From contig WQXS01000003.1 of NCBI GenBank assembly GCA_009784725.1, forward strand, positions 1-64,000: DNA of 64,000 nt, given 5' to 3'. The notes beneath the pieces were generated by a model, which saw only the letters and a list, made by a program, of their open reading frames with translations, ran no database searches and was not told the origin of the DNA. Each line of letters begins with the position of its first letter. Position 1 is the stretch's first letter. Positions 43,486 through 53,158 of this stretch are shown in pieces. The translations under genes were made by a program, and so were the position numbers. Source of the stretch: Oscillospiraceae bacterium. Lineage in GTDB: Bacteria > Bacillota > Clostridia > Oscillospirales > Oscillospiraceae.

Positions 43486-44600
43486 GTAACTTCCATTCCG
43501 CCTTCGTTTCTTATATTCAGAAACAGACAGCAGTTATCTCCGAAGACGGCACTTAATTGTTTTTTATACGAATCCTTAAGCTCGTCAGGGACAAACGCCA
43601 GAATAGTCCCGGCAAACCCGCCTCCGTGGACCCTCCATGCGCCTTTGCCTGCAAGGATTTTTTCAGACAATGCCAAGGCAAGGGTAAGCTCCTGGTTGTG
43701 GGAGTCCGAGGGTGAAAAGACATTTTGCAGATATGCAAGGGAAGAGCGGCCCGACTCGGTTACCAAATCGAGAAATGCTTGTATATTGCCGCTTTCGAGG
43801 GCGGCAGCCTGTTTTAGTACACGCTCATGGTCTTCAAAGAAATGCAGCGAACGCAGAATTGCTCTTTTGCTCAAGTCTTGCATTTTATGTAATTCGGAGT
43901 AAAATTCCTCGATAGTTATTTCGCTTAAAAAATCCTTGCCGAAAAATCCGGCGACTTTTTTCATCTCCTCGGGTATTGATGCGTATTCCGGTGTCAAATC
44001 AGCATGGTCGCCGCCTGTGGTTACAACGCACAGCTCATATCCCGATAAATCTGCTTTTACCGGGGTAACGACAGTACAGTCGGGGTCATAAAAATCAATC
44101 ATATTAAGCCCGCCAAAGCTGGAGGCTGCCTGGTCCATCAGACCCGACGGTTTGCCGAAGTATACATTCTCTGCATATTTTCCGGCAATCGCAATTTCAA
44201 GAGGGGTGATATCCGAACCGAAAAGCCCTTTAAATATATTACCTAGCATGACTTCAAATGCCGCTGAGCTTGAAAGTCCCGAACCTAAAGGTATATCCGA
44301 GGATATTACCGCATCAAAACCGCCGGTTTTATAACCACGGGTGTTAAACCATGCGGCGACTCCGCGTACCAATGCCGATGCCGTATTAATTTCATCCTTA
44401 CGGACATCAAGGTTTTCAAGGTCAATACTTTGTGAGCCGTACTGTTTATTTTCCAAGTTGATAGTATTCGTACCGTTTGGAACCGCAGAGCATTTGATTT
44501 CAAGGTTTATCGCTGCTGCAAGTACTCGCCCGTGCTGGTGGTCTGTATGATTTCCTCCGATTTCAACACGTCCGGGGGCTGAAAAAAACCGTTCGTTCAT
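43482..44600 (-). CDS. galK: Galactokinase
   Basis: A 372-residue GHMP kinase that phosphorylates galactose at C1 in the Leloir pathway. The substrate-binding signature GRVEIGGNHTDHQHGRVL is near the N-terminus and the ATP motif GSGLSSSAAFEV near residue 113. Other Leloir genes are not in this window. A perfect palindrome upstream (44676-44701) may be its operator. Confidence 0.93.
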   Translation of the reverse strand: MNERFFSAPGRVEIGGNHTDHQHGRVLAAAINLEIKCSAVPNGTNTINLENKQYGSQSIDLENLDVRKDEINTASALVRGVAAWFNTRGYKTGGFDAVISSDIPLGSGLSSSAAFEVMLGNIFKGLFGSDITPLEIAIAGKYAENVYFGKPSGLMDQAASSFGGLNMIDFYDPDCTVVTPVKADLSGYELCVVTTGGDHADLTPEYASIPEEMKKVAGFFGKDFLSEITIEEFYSELHKMQDLSKRAILRSLHFFEDHERVLKQAAALESGNIQAFLDLVTESGRSSLAYLQNVFSPSDSHNQELTLALALSEKILAGKGAWRVHGGGFAGTILAFVPDELKDSYKKQLSAVFGDNCCLFLNIRNEGGMEVT

Positions 44601-44675
44601 AATTCCTGTTTCCTCTGATTAATAATAATATTTATAAACATACAGTGTATTATGTGATTTTACATGAAAGCTTTT

Positions 44676-44701
44676 AAATTTACCAGTATTCTGGTAAATT
44701 T
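44676..44701. promoter_or_regulatory. Palindromic operator-like site upstream of galK
   Basis: AAATTTACCAG and CTGGTAAATTT are perfect 11-bp arms around TATT. It is 76 bases before galK, overlaps the place where a minus-strand -35 would lie (a TAAAAT at 44657-44662 could be the -10), and lies 44 bases before the rpmE promoter. Confidence 0.6.
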
Positions 44702-44744
44702 TGCAAAAAATGCGAGTTTTTACAAGTTTTTGCACGAAAAAGCC

Positions 44745-44773
44745 TTGCAATTAAAATATGCCTGTGTTAGAAT
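44745..44773 (+). promoter_or_regulatory. Sigma-A promoter of rpmE
   Basis: TTGCAA (44745-44750) and TAGAAT (44768-44773) are 17 bases apart, 65 bases before the rpmE start. Confidence 0.7.
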
Positions 44774-44838
44774 CCCTTTTGTACGTTTATTGTATGTTTG
44801 CAATAAACTGCACAGCAAGGTCAAATGAGGTGAAAGCA

Positions 44839-45051
44839 ATGAAAGAAGGAATACACCCGAATTATCAGCAGACTACTATAAAGTGTGCATGCGGTGAGAT
44901 TATTGAAACAGGTAGCACAAGCAAGGATATCAGAATTGAAATTTGCTCTAAGTGCCATCCTTTTTATACAGGCAAACAAAAGCTGGTTGATACCAGCGGC
45001 CGTGTTGACAAGTTCAACAGGAAGTTTGGTCTGAGTCAACAAGATCAGTAA
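44839..45051 (+). CDS. rpmE: Ribosomal protein L31
   Basis: A 70-residue large-subunit protein of the zinc-binding type: Cys16, Cys18, Cys36 and Cys39 (KCACG and [10 protein letters not shown]). The start is taken at 44839, with GAGGTG upstream; an open frame begins earlier at 44758 but does not match L31. The strong terminator after the gene and the promoter before it show a single-gene unit. Confidence 0.95.
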   Translation: MKEGIHPNYQQTTIKCACGEIIETGSTSKDIRIEICSKCHPFYTGKQKLVDTSGRVDKFNRKFGLSQQDQ

Positions 45052-45064
45052 TCAATGAGTGTAA

Positions 45065-45092
45065 AGCCCGTGCCGAAAGCACGGGTTTTTGT
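45065..45092 (+). terminator. Terminator of rpmE
   Basis: CCCGTGC (45069-45075) pairs with GCACGGG (45081-45087) around CGAAA, with AAAG paired to the following TTTT and a T-run after it. Confidence 0.9.
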
Positions 45093-45108
45093 TTTAAACA
45101 AGAAATGA

Positions 45109-45138
45109 AGCAGGGAACCTGTCCCTTGTTTCACACGG
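45109..45138 (+). repeat. GACAC-type palindrome upstream of hflX
   Basis: GAAGCAGGGAACCTGTCCCT followed by TGTTTC is an imperfect palindrome. With TGTTTCACAC after it, it resembles the repeats at 18574, 23351 and 57801. Confidence 0.5.
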
Positions 45139-45151
45139 CAGGTGAATAAAA

Positions 45152-46423
45152 TTGATAGAAAAAATTAAAAAATCAACAGAGCCGGAGAGGGCGGTGCTTG
45201 CGGGTCTTGCCGCCGACAGTATGAAAATTTATGACCGTTCGACTGAAGAAAGCCTTGACGAGCTTGAAGCGCTTCTCGAAACAGCGGGCGGGATTTGTGT
45301 CGGAAGGGTTTTGCAAAACCGTAAAAAACCCGAGCCGGGTACCTTTATAGGTGCAGGCAAGGTTAAGGAATTAAAAGAGCTGGCAAAGGCTAATGATTGC
45401 ACTCTTGCAGTTTTTGACAATGAGCTTACTCCGTCGCAGATGAGAGCACTTACCGAGAAGCTTGACATGCGAGTAATAGACCGCTCGTCTTTAATACTTG
45501 ACATTTTCGCAGGGCGGGCAAGAACACGTGAAGGACGGCTTCAGATTGAGCTTGCTCAGTATAACTATCTTTTACCGAGGCTTACGGGAATGTGGAAGCA
45601 TCTTACCAGCCAGACGGGAACAAGCGCACCTATTGGAACCAGAGGCCCCGGTGAGACACAGCTTGAAACAGACCGCCGCCACATCCGCCGCAAAATCGAC
45701 AAGTTAAGGGACGAACTTAAGGAAGTCCTCCGCACAAGAGACACGCAGCGGCGTCTCAGAGAAAAAAATAATATCCCTGTTGTTGCCCTAGTCGGATATA
45801 CAAACGCAGGAAAGTCAACACTTCTCAACACTCTGACGGGAGCGGGGATACAAGCGGAAAACAGGTTGTTCGACACACTGGATACAACTACAAGGCGGCT
45901 TGTCGTGAATGATGTCAGAGAGGTGCTGATTTCAGACACTGTCGGCTTTATCAGAAAGCTGCCGCATCATTTGGTTGAAGCGTTTAAAGCAACACTTGAA
46001 GAGCTTAAATATGCCGACCTGATACTCCATGTTATCGACGCATCAAGCTCCGAATGGGAGGAGCAGGTAAGGGTGGTCGATGAAATGATTGCTGCACTCG
46101 GTGCTGCGGAAACTCCCAGATTAGAGGCGTATAACAAATGTGACATTCTGACGGAGGATGTTTACCCGCACGGAGAAAATACGGTTGAGATATCGGCAAA
46201 AACAGAGCAGGGAATAGACCGGCTCCTTTTGAAAATTGAAGAATGCCTTTCTTCAAACATAAAAAAGGTAACCCTGTGCCTGCCCTATGCAAAAGCGGGT
46301 TTTATAGAAACCCTGCATAGGGAAGCGGTTGTTTCCGGCACAAGATACCTTGAAGAATATATAGAGGTGGACGCAGCGGTGGACACAAGCCTTTACGGAA
46401 AGGTGAAGGAGTATATTAAGTAA
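45152..46423 (+). CDS. hflX: GTPase HflX
   Basis: A 423-residue ribosome-splitting GTPase. The N-terminal HflX domain has GTFIGAGKVKELKE and RARTREGRLQIELAQYNYLLPRL (shortened here to REGRLQIELAQYNYLLPRL); the G domain has G1 GYTNAGKST, G3 DTVGF and a later NKCD. The start is TTG at 45152, 7 bases after AGGTG. Its stop lies inside a 17-base repeat shared with the end of the convergent sulfhydrylase gene. Confidence 0.95.
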   Translation: MIEKIKKSTEPERAVLAGLAADSMKIYDRSTEESLDELEALLETAGGICVGRVLQNRKKPEPGTFIGAGKVKELKELAKANDCTLAVFDNELTPSQMRALTEKLDMRVIDRSSLILDIFAGRARTREGRLQIELAQYNYLLPRLTGMWKHLTSQTGTSAPIGTRGPGETQLETDRRHIRRKIDKLRDELKEVLRTRDTQRRLREKNNIPVVALVGYTNAGKSTLLNTLTGAGIQAENRLFDTLDTTTRRLVVNDVREVLISDTVGFIRKLPHHLVEAFKATLEELKYADLILHVIDASSSEWEEQVRVVDEMIAALGAAETPRLEAYNKCDILTEDVYPHGENTVEISAKTEQGIDRLLLKIEECLSSNIKKVTLCLPYAKAGFIETLHREAVVSGTRYLEEYIEVDAAVDTSLYGKVKEYIK

Positions 46424-46470
46424 CCGCAAGGGCTTGCAATAGATGAAGCTAAATAACCGCAAGGGCTTGC
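46421..46470. repeat. 33-base tandem duplication between hflX and the sulfhydrylase
   Basis: TAACCGCAAGGGCTTGC occurs at 46421-46437 and 46454-46470. The second copy codes (on the minus strand) the last residues of the sulfhydrylase; the first supplies the hflX stop codon. Confidence 0.85.
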
Positions 46471-47711
46471 CTGATATCGTCCAGAATGTCGTCGATGTGT
46501 TCGAGGCCTACGGAGAAGCGGATCATGCCGGGGTCTACCCCTGCAGCAAGCATTTGTTCGTCCGATAACTGCCTGTGAGTTGTTGTTGCGGGGTGGAGCA
46601 CACAGGTGCGGATATCGGCAACATGAATTGCGTTTGATGCAATCTTAAGAGAATCCATGAACAAAACTGCCGCATCCTTACCGCCTTTTAAAGCAAATGT
46701 TACGACACCGCTTGAACCTTTAAGATACTTATTTGCAAGGGCATGATATTTATCGGTTTTAAGACCCGGGTAATTTACGCTTGCAACCTTATCTGAAGCG
46801 ACTAAAAATTCAGCAACGGTTTGAGCATTTTCACAATAACGCTCCATACGCAAAGCAAGGGTTTCAAGCCCGAGATTAAGCAAAAATGCAGAATGAGCCG
46901 AGGGATAAACACCAAAATCACGCATCAGCTGCATTCTTGCTTTTATAATATATGCGGCTTTGCCGTATACATCCGTATAAATTATACCGTGATATGACGG
47001 GTCGGGAGCAGTTAGCTCGGGGAAGCTTCCGCAGGACCAGTCGAAATTCCCGCTGTCGACAATAACACCGCCGACCTGAAGTGCATGACCGTCCATGTAT
47101 TTGGATGTCGAGTGAACTATAATATCGGCTCCGAAATCAAAGGGTTTGCATAAAATAGGTGTCGGGAATGTATTGTCCACTATTAGCGGGACATTTTTTT
47201 CGTGCGCTATCTTTGCGAATTTCTCAACATCGAAAACAGTCAGAGCGGGATTTGCGAGCATTTCACCGAAAACAAGCCTGGTGTTCGGTTTGAATGCTGC
47301 TCTGATTTCGTCTTCCGTTGCAAGTGTATCGACAAAAATTCATTCGATTCCCATTTTTTTGAAGGTGTAGGAAAACAGGTTTATTGAGCCGCCATATATT
47401 TGTGTTGCGCTTATGATACTGTCGCCTGCGTTGCAGATGTTAAGAACAGCAAGAAGTGTTGCAGCCTGGCCCGAGGATGTGCACATTGCTCCGACACCGC
47501 CCTCCAGCTCGGCGATTTTTGCCTCGACAGCCATAACAGTCGGATTTGCAAAGCGGGAATAAATAAGGCTTTTTGTGGGTTCGTCAAAAACGGAGCCCAT
47601 TTCATCGGTGCTGTCGTAAACATATGTGGTGCTTTGCACAATAGGCAATACACGCGGTTCGGTATTTCCGGGGGTATAGCCGGAATGCAGGCATTTAGTT
47701 TCGTTTTTCAT
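46449..47711 (-). pseudogene. O-acetylhomoserine sulfhydrylase, interrupted by in-frame TGA
   Basis: Reading on the minus strand, 420 codons make one PLP-dependent Cys/Met metabolism enzyme that turns O-acetylhomoserine and sulfide into homocysteine. Residues 1-123 (KCLHSGYTPGN, YSRFANPT, MCTSSGQAATL) run to TGA at 47340-47342 (codon 124); the frame continues with IFVDTLATEDE and GEMLANPALTVFD, then the PLP lysine motif HSTSKYMDGH, to the TAG at 46449. No frameshift is needed. Relatives have a Val, Cys or similar residue at the TGA position. This could be a nonsense mutation, a sequencing error, or selenocysteine, but the hairpin after the TGA lacks the GGU loop seen in grdA and grdB, so selenocysteine is not favoured. 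Confidence 0.75.
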
Positions 47712-47749
47712 TTCAAACCCTCCGCTACATATAAAAATTATTTTTCAAA

Positions 47750-47776
47750 AATAAGCCCGAGCCTTGGTGGCTCGGG
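47750..47776 (-). terminator. Terminator of the XerD-type gene
   Basis: CCCGAGCC (47756-47763) and GGCTCGGG (47769-47776) form an 8-bp stem; on the minus strand CTTATTTTT follows, 30 bases past the recombinase stop. Confidence 0.75.
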
Positions 47777-47808
47777 AAGTGCTTCTGCTCGAAACACATA
47801 TTAAGGTG

Positions 47809-48693
47809 TCATGCTCTCGGGTGAGCTTTGTTATAAACATCCTTAAGCTGCCGGCCGATAACTCTGGCATATGCCTGAGTTGAAGATATGTCTGAATGCC
47901 CGAGCATTTGCTGAAGTGAGCGGACGTCCGCACCGTTTTCAAGCAAGTGAGCGGCAAATGAATGACGGAGCATCTGCGGTGTGATGTCTTCGCTGATTTG
48001 CGCTTTTTCGAGATAACTTTTCATTATTTTCCAAAAACCCTGACGGGTCATTCGGCCGCCGCCGGTATTTACGAATAATGAAAGCTCGCCCGTGACTGCC
48101 ATACTCGGACGGGAGTTTGTCAGATAATCGCTGACTGCTCTGATTGCAGCATCATAAACAGGTATAACTCTTTCTTTTCCGTTGCGGCAGACAATAAGGC
48201 CGGTGACGAGATTTACATCATCTACATTTAATGAAATGAGTTCGCTGACACGGATTCCGGTAGCGTAAAGAAGCTCAAACATTGCTTTATCCCTGCAGCC
48301 TTTAATTGTATTGGCATCGGGCTGGTTGAGAAGTGAATCAATTTCCCTGCTGGTGAGAATGTTCGGGGCTTTTTTGGGAGCATGAACCATCGGAATTCCC
48401 GCTGCAGGGTTCGGACCTTCATAACCGTCGGACATCATAAAGCGGAAAAATGCTTTTAATGACGCAATACAGCGTGAAACGGTGGCGGGGGATTTACCCT
48501 TATCCTGAAGCTGGTTTAAGTAGCCTTTGACATCATCTGTTGTAACTTGTTCAAAATCTACATTTTCATCACTAAATTGCTCTTTTGTGAATTGAGTGAT
48601 GTCACGGACATATGAAGAAACCGTGTTAGCAGGCGCACGGCGTTCATTAGTTAAGTATTCCTTGTAATTGTCGATATATTTAGTGTCAAACAA
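47809..48693 (-). CDS. Tyrosine recombinase of the XerC/XerD type
   Basis: A site-specific recombinase of 294 residues that likely resolves chromosome dimers. The start TTG at 48693 is 10 bases after GGAGG. The core-binding domain is N-terminal; the catalytic Arg is in ATGIRVSE, Lys in NGKERVIP, Arg in MLRHSF, His in LGHSDI and the nucleophile Tyr in TQAYARV. The first His of the HxxR box is Gln here (TPQMLRH). No phage genes are adjacent, so a housekeeping role is more likely than an integrase. Confidence 0.88.
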   Translation of the reverse strand: MFDTKYIDNYKEYLTNERRAPANTVSSYVRDITQFTKEQFSDENVDFEQVTTDDVKGYLNQLQDKGKSPATVSRCIASLKAFFRFMMSDGYEGPNPAAGIPMVHAPKKAPNILTSREIDSLLNQPDANTIKGCRDKAMFELLYATGIRVSELISLNVDDVNLVTGLIVCRNGKERVIPVYDAAIRAVSDYLTNSRPSMAVTGELSLFVNTGGGRMTRQGFWKIMKSYLEKAQISEDITPQMLRHSFAAHLLENGADVRSLQQMLGHSDISSTQAYARVIGRQLKDVYNKAHPRA

Positions 48694-49156
48694 AAAAATC
48701 GAACCTCCAAATAAAAGCAAAATCGAGTAGGTGTAGTTTATCTCAGTAATGAAAAAGAAGCAACAACAAGATGTGACTTTTTACAAATTTGTCTATATAT
48801 ACAAAATTTATGGTAATCTTTTACAATTATATGGTACAAAATATGTCAAAAAGATATAAATCGGGGTATATTTCCTAATAGAAAAGACAATATTACATTA
48901 ATTTCAAAAAGCGAGAAAAACTGCGAAAAAGAATGAAATACTGCGAAAACAAGAGGTGGAGCGATATAACTGCCGTTTATCTTTCGAGCAAGGTCAGGAA
49001 AGGTCAAAACGGACATTGCCGATAAATGCATAAAAGAGTAAAATTAATCAAAGGTCAAAGATAGTCAAAGTCAAACGAAGCAGAGTAGCGTTTTAATGAC
49101 GATGCGAAACAGCGTTTGTAATGACAAAGCAGATTTAAACTTATGAGGGCGACAAC
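48694..49156. promoter_or_regulatory. Regulatory region upstream of ctsR
   Basis: Two CtsR boxes flank a promoter. GGTCAAAGATAGTCAAA at 49053-49069 fits the tandem-heptad operator exactly; GGTCAGGAAAGGTCAAA at 48992-49008 matches in all but two positions of one heptad. Between them TTGCCG (49016-49021) and TAAAAT (49039-49044) are 17 bases apart. The left part is AT-rich with two ACTGCGAAAA copies and no gene. Confidence 0.75.
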
Positions 49157-49609
49157 ATGGGAGTTAGCGATATTATAGCCGGTTTCATCAACGAAGTGCT
49201 CAGTGATACGGGCGGAACAGCAGAGCTTCAGCGTGCAGAGCTTGCAAACAGGTTCAACTGTGTACCCAGCCAGATTAACTATGTCATATCCACACGGTTT
49301 TCACCGGAGCACGGATATATAGTAGAGAGCAGGCGCGGCGGAGGCGGTTATATCAGAATAAGAAGGATTGCCATGGAGGCCGAGCTGCTGCTTATGCACA
49401 CAGTAAACGCAATTGGGGAACGTGTGGATATTAACACAGCGACAGCACTTTTAACAACTCTCCTCCGCAACAATGTTATAAGCGAAAAAGACGCAAACCT
49501 AATGATGTCGGCAATAGGCACAAGCGCACTGCGTACAGCAGAGCTGACCGAAAGAGATGCTCTCAGAGCAGGTATCTTAAAGCAGATGCTTATGCGGATG
49601 AGCGATTGA
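49157..49609 (+). CDS. ctsR: Heat-stress repressor CtsR
   Basis: A 150-residue repressor of clp genes. The helix-turn-helix part includes LANRFNCVPSQINYVISTRF, and SRRGGGGYIRIRR is the beta-wing that contacts DNA. The C-terminal half binds ClpC or McsA/McsB partners in relatives. It is first in the operon and represses itself through the boxes upstream. Confidence 0.93.
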   Translation: MGVSDIIAGFINEVLSDTGGTAELQRAELANRFNCVPSQINYVISTRFSPEHGYIVESRRGGGGYIRIRRIAMEAELLLMHTVNAIGERVDINTATALLTTLLRNNVISEKDANLMMSAIGTSALRTAELTERDALRAGILKQMLMRMSD

Positions 49610-49697
49610 ATCACAGGAACATTTGCTCCGGATAGAGCGTCATAAAAATAGCACACAAAATTAACACTATGAATTACTAAAATGGAGGTATATTATC

Positions 49698-50279
49698 ATG
49701 AAATGTCAAAAATGCGGAAAAAACGAAGTCAATTTTCACTATTCACAAAATGTAAACGGTTGCGTTACCGAGACACATTTATGCTCGGCATGTGCAGCTG
49801 AATCCGGTTACGATATTGACCAAATGTTTGAAACAGGAATGTTTACGGGTTTTGGAAGTAATCCCGACCTCGGGTTAAACGGTCTTTTGGAAGCATTATT
49901 CCCGGTGCGCAGCAATGTAAGCGGATTTATACCGCTTGCGATACCGATGATTCAAACAAATCAAATGTTCCCGTATACCGGTATGCAGCGCAGAGGAATT
50001 GCACAGCAAGAGCAGCCTTGCAGCTGCGGATGCGGGCAAAATGTATTTAAGAACCCCGATGTCAAAGTAGACGAAGTTATGAGTAAGCGCCGTGAGCTCA
50101 ATGCACAGATGCGTGTTGCCGTTGCAAACGAGGAGTTTGAAAAAGCAGCAGTGCTGCGTGACGAAATCAAAGCACTTGAGTCAGCAGGTGCAGAGCAATC
50201 AGTCAGCTCACAGGAAGCGGAAAGGAACGTAAAATGCGATTCGGAGACAAGTTCACAAGATTCACCGGGCGCTCAATAA
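49698..50279 (+). CDS. mcsA: McsA-like zinc and UVR protein
   Basis: A 193-residue protein with two CxxC pairs at the N-terminus (CQKC and CSAC), a middle part with PCSCGCG and a C-terminal UVR domain (KRRELNAQMRVAVANEEFEKAA). In relatives McsA activates the arginine kinase McsB and helps ClpC. Its last 15 codons overlap the start of clpC, and no mcsB gene lies between them. Confidence 0.88.
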   Translation: MKCQKCGKNEVNFHYSQNVNGCVTETHLCSACAAESGYDIDQMFETGMFTGFGSNPDLGLNGLLEALFPVRSNVSGFIPLAIPMIQTNQMFPYTGMQRRGIAQQEQPCSCGCGQNVFKNPDVKVDEVMSKRRELNAQMRVAVANEEFEKAAVLRDEIKALESAGAEQSVSSQEAERNVKCDSETSSQDSPGAQ

Positions 50280-52696
50280 AAGTATTCGAACATGCTCAGG
50301 AGGCAGCGGTTGAGCTTGGACATAATACTATCGGCAGCGAGCATATTCTTTACGGATTATCACACGACGATGGTGGTGTTGCATCAAAAATCCTGATTGA
50401 TGCAGGACTGCACAGCAAATTTATCTTTGACCTGATAGTTAAGCATATCGGACGCAGTGATTATACGGAAGAAATACCGCACGGTTATACTCCCGAAGCG
50501 AAAGTAATTGCAGATATCGCTCTTATGGAAGCAAACAGGCGGGGTTACAGCAGCGCCGATCCCGAGCATCTTTTAATAGGTCTGCTCAGCGAATATGAAA
50601 GTAATGCGGCAAAGCTTATTTTCACGACAAAACTGGATATAGACAAGCTGCTTGTGAATCTTATTGATGCAATCGGTACTAATATATTCCGCCCGATTCC
50701 GGTGGCACCGGGGCGAAACGGTTCTCAAGGCGGCAAAAAGAATGCAACCAAGGTTCTTGACCAGTTCAGCCGCGATCTTACTGCAGCAGCAAAAGAAGGT
50801 ATGCTTGACCCTGTTATCGGCAGGGAAACAGAGATTGGGCGCGTAATTCAAATACTTTCAAGGCGCACAAAAAACAATCCCGTGCTTATCGGCGAGCCGG
50901 GAGTAGGCAAAACAGCAATAGCCGAAGGGCTTGCTCTGTCAATAATTGCAGGGGACGCACCCGAAACATTGCTGGATAAACGTATTGTTACGCTCGACCT
51001 GAGCGGAATGCTTGCAGGGACAAAGTACAGGGGAGATTTCGAAGAACGTATTAAAACCGCAATTGATGAGGTTCAAAAAGCAGGGGATGTAATCCTCTTC
51101 ATCGACGAGCTTCATACAATAATAGGTGCAGGTGCTGCCGAGGGTGCAATTGATGCGGCAAACATAATCAAACCGCTTCTCGGACGGGGTGAAATGCAAA
51201 TAATCGGTGCAACAACCCTCAATGAATACAGAAAGCATGTTGAAAAGGATGCAGCACTCGAAAGACGTTTCCAGCCCGTAATCATTGAAGAGCCGACTCA
51301 GGAGGAATCTGTTGAAATTCTCAAGGGTCTGCGTGACAAATATGAGGACCATCACAAGCTGAAAATAAGTGATGATGCTATAATAACCGCTGTTAATCTT
51401 TCAAGCAGATATATAAATGACAGGTTTTTGCCGGATAAGGCAATCGACTTAATCGATGAAGCGGCTTCACGTGTAAGGCTTGAAAAGCTGAGACTCCCGC
51501 AGGAGCTTAAAGACCTTGAAGTGCAAAAAGAGCAGCTTGCAGCCGAAAAAGCGGCAGCTATTGCAAACCAGGACTTTGAGAGTGCCGCAGGTGTAAGGGA
51601 CCGTGAAAAAGATATTGCAGATTTAATTAAAACTGCACGCAGAAACTGGGAAGTAACCAAGCATGATAATACCAAAAACGTTGAAGCCGAAGACATAGCA
51701 ACAATTGTTTCGGGCTGGACAGGTATTCCGGTTACAAGCATCACACAGGATGAAAGCGAACGCCTTCTAAAAATGGAAGACTCGCTGCACAACCGTGTTG
51801 TCGGTCAGGACGAGGCTGTCACTGCAGTTGCGAAGGCTCTGCGCCGGGGCAGGGTAGGGCTAAAAGACCCCAAACGCCCGATTGGTTCGTTTTTGTTCCT
51901 CGGTCCGACAGGCGTAGGCAAAACCGAGCTGTGCAAGGCTCTTGCAGAAGCTATGTTCGGTGATGAAAATGCAATGCTGCGAATCGACATGTCCGAATAC
52001 ATGGATAAGCATACAACCTCGAAAATGATTGGTTCACCACCGGGATATGTCGGTTATGACGAAGGCGGTAACATGACGGAGAAAGTACGTCGCAGACCTT
52101 ATTCGGTTCTGTTGTTCGACGAAATCGAAAAAGCACATGAGGATGTATTTAATATAATGCTGCAAATCATGGAAGACGGTATGCTGACGGACTCGCAGGG
52201 ACATAGGGTTGATTTTAAAAATACAATTATTGTCATGACATCAAATGCCGGTGCGAGAAACATCACGGAAAACCGTACAAAGCTTGGTTTTAAAGCAAGC
52301 CCGGGTGATGACGATACCGGTGAATACGAGCAAATCAGGGAAGCTGTGATGGATGAAGTCAAACGTTTGTTTAAACCTGAGTTTTTGAACAGAATTGATG
52401 AAACGATTGTTTTTCATAAGCTTAACAAAGACAACATAAAAGAAATCTGCGAAAAAATGCTCGATATGGTTAAAGGCCGCATGAAGGATGTCGGGATTAC
52501 CATGACCGTGGATGATTCCGCAACAGACCTGCTTGCCGGACAAGGATATGACCCGGTATACGGAGCAAGACCTCTTCGCCGTGTAATCCAAAACGCCGTG
52601 GAGGACACAGTGGCGGAAAAAATGCTCGAAGGCAAAATAAAAGACGGCGATAACATAACAATCACCGCCAAGGACGAAAAAATAGAAATAGTTTAA
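50234..52696 (+). CDS. clpC: Clp protease ATPase ClpC
   Basis: An 820-residue AAA+ unfoldase that feeds ClpP. N-terminal repeats ([22 protein letters not shown]), first AAA domain with GEPGVGKT, a middle UVR-type segment with [13 protein letters not shown], and second AAA domain with GPTGVGKT and the [12 protein letters not shown] Walker B. The start at 50234 has GGAAAGGAA upstream and overlaps mcsA by 46 bases. A ClpP-binding loop is expected but not checked. Its stop abuts the stop of the convergent phosphodiesterase gene with no spacer. Confidence 0.96.
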   Translation: MRFGDKFTRFTGRSIKVFEHAQEAAVELGHNTIGSEHILYGLSHDDGGVASKILIDAGLHSKFIFDLIVKHIGRSDYTEEIPHGYTPEAKVIADIALMEANRRGYSSADPEHLLIGLLSEYESNAAKLIFTTKLDIDKLLVNLIDAIGTNIFRPIPVAPGRNGSQGGKKNATKVLDQFSRDLTAAAKEGMLDPVIGRETEIGRVIQILSRRTKNNPVLIGEPGVGKTAIAEGLALSIIAGDAPETLLDKRIVTLDLSGMLAGTKYRGDFEERIKTAIDEVQKAGDVILFIDELHTIIGAGAAEGAIDAANIIKPLLGRGEMQIIGATTLNEYRKHVEKDAALERRFQPVIIEEPTQEESVEILKGLRDKYEDHHKLKISDDAIITAVNLSSRYINDRFLPDKAIDLIDEAASRVRLEKLRLPQELKDLEVQKEQLAAEKAAAIANQDFESAAGVRDREKDIADLIKTARRNWEVTKHDNTKNVEAEDIATIVSGWTGIPVTSITQDESERLLKMEDSLHNRVVGQDEAVTAVAKALRRGRVGLKDPKRPIGSFLFLGPTGVGKTELCKALAEAMFGDENAMLRIDMSEYMDKHTTSKMIGSPPGYVGYDEGGNMTEKVRRRPYSVLLFDEIEKAHEDVFNIMLQIMEDGMLTDSQGHRVDFKNTIIVMTSNAGARNITENRTKLGFKASPGDDDTGEYEQIREAVMDEVKRLFKPEFLNRIDETIVFHKLNKDNIKEICEKMLDMVKGRMKDVGITMTVDDSATDLLAGQGYDPVYGARPLRRVIQNAVEDTVAEKMLEGKIKDGDNITITAKDEKIEIV

Positions 52697-53158
52697 TTAT
52701 AGTCTTTTCAATTCACACTCAATTATGCCGTTATTAATTTCGATAACGGCATACTCTTTTGTGCCGACTCCTATGCTGCCCGGGTTTAACACTATAAGCT
52801 TATCGGCAACTGTATGATGCTGAATATGGGTGTGACCGAAAAGCAGAATATCCGCACCTCTGTCGGCAGCTTCTTTTTTTATGCTTGCTCTTCCGAATTT
52901 TACACTGAACAAATGACCGTGTGTCATAAGAAAGCGTTTTTCCTCCATGACGAACTCATCAATGTCTAGCCCCGGATAACCCCGGTCGCAGTTTCCTCTG
53001 ACGGAGCGAAGCAGTGTTTCGGGATGGAGCAAAGTTATATCGCTGCAATCGGAAATATGGTCGCCGAGGTGCAATATCACATCCGGTGTTTCAAGATCAA
53101 CTGCACTTAGCATATTATTAATGTTTCCGTGAGAATCAGACATTACGAGAATTTTCAT
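52697..53158 (-). CDS. MJ0936/YfcE-type phosphodiesterase
   Basis: A 153-residue metallophosphoesterase: SDSHGN, HLGDH, GNCD, and GHTH metal-binding motifs in order. It probably hydrolyses a small phosphodiester. Its start overlaps the stop of the ABC-F gene by one base. Confidence 0.9.
   Translation of the reverse strand: MKILVMSDSHGNINNMLSAVDLETPDVILHLGDHISDCSDITLLHPETLLRSVRGNCDRGYPGLDIDEFVMEEKRFLMTHGHLFSVKFGRASIKKEAADRGADILLFGHTHIQHHTVADKLIVLNPGSIGVGTKEYAVIEINNGIIECELKRL

Noticed and set aside
47290-47342. Selenocysteine insertion in the sulfhydrylase
   Set aside because: The hairpin after the TGA has no GGU loop and the residue is not a known catalytic Cys; kept only as an open question.
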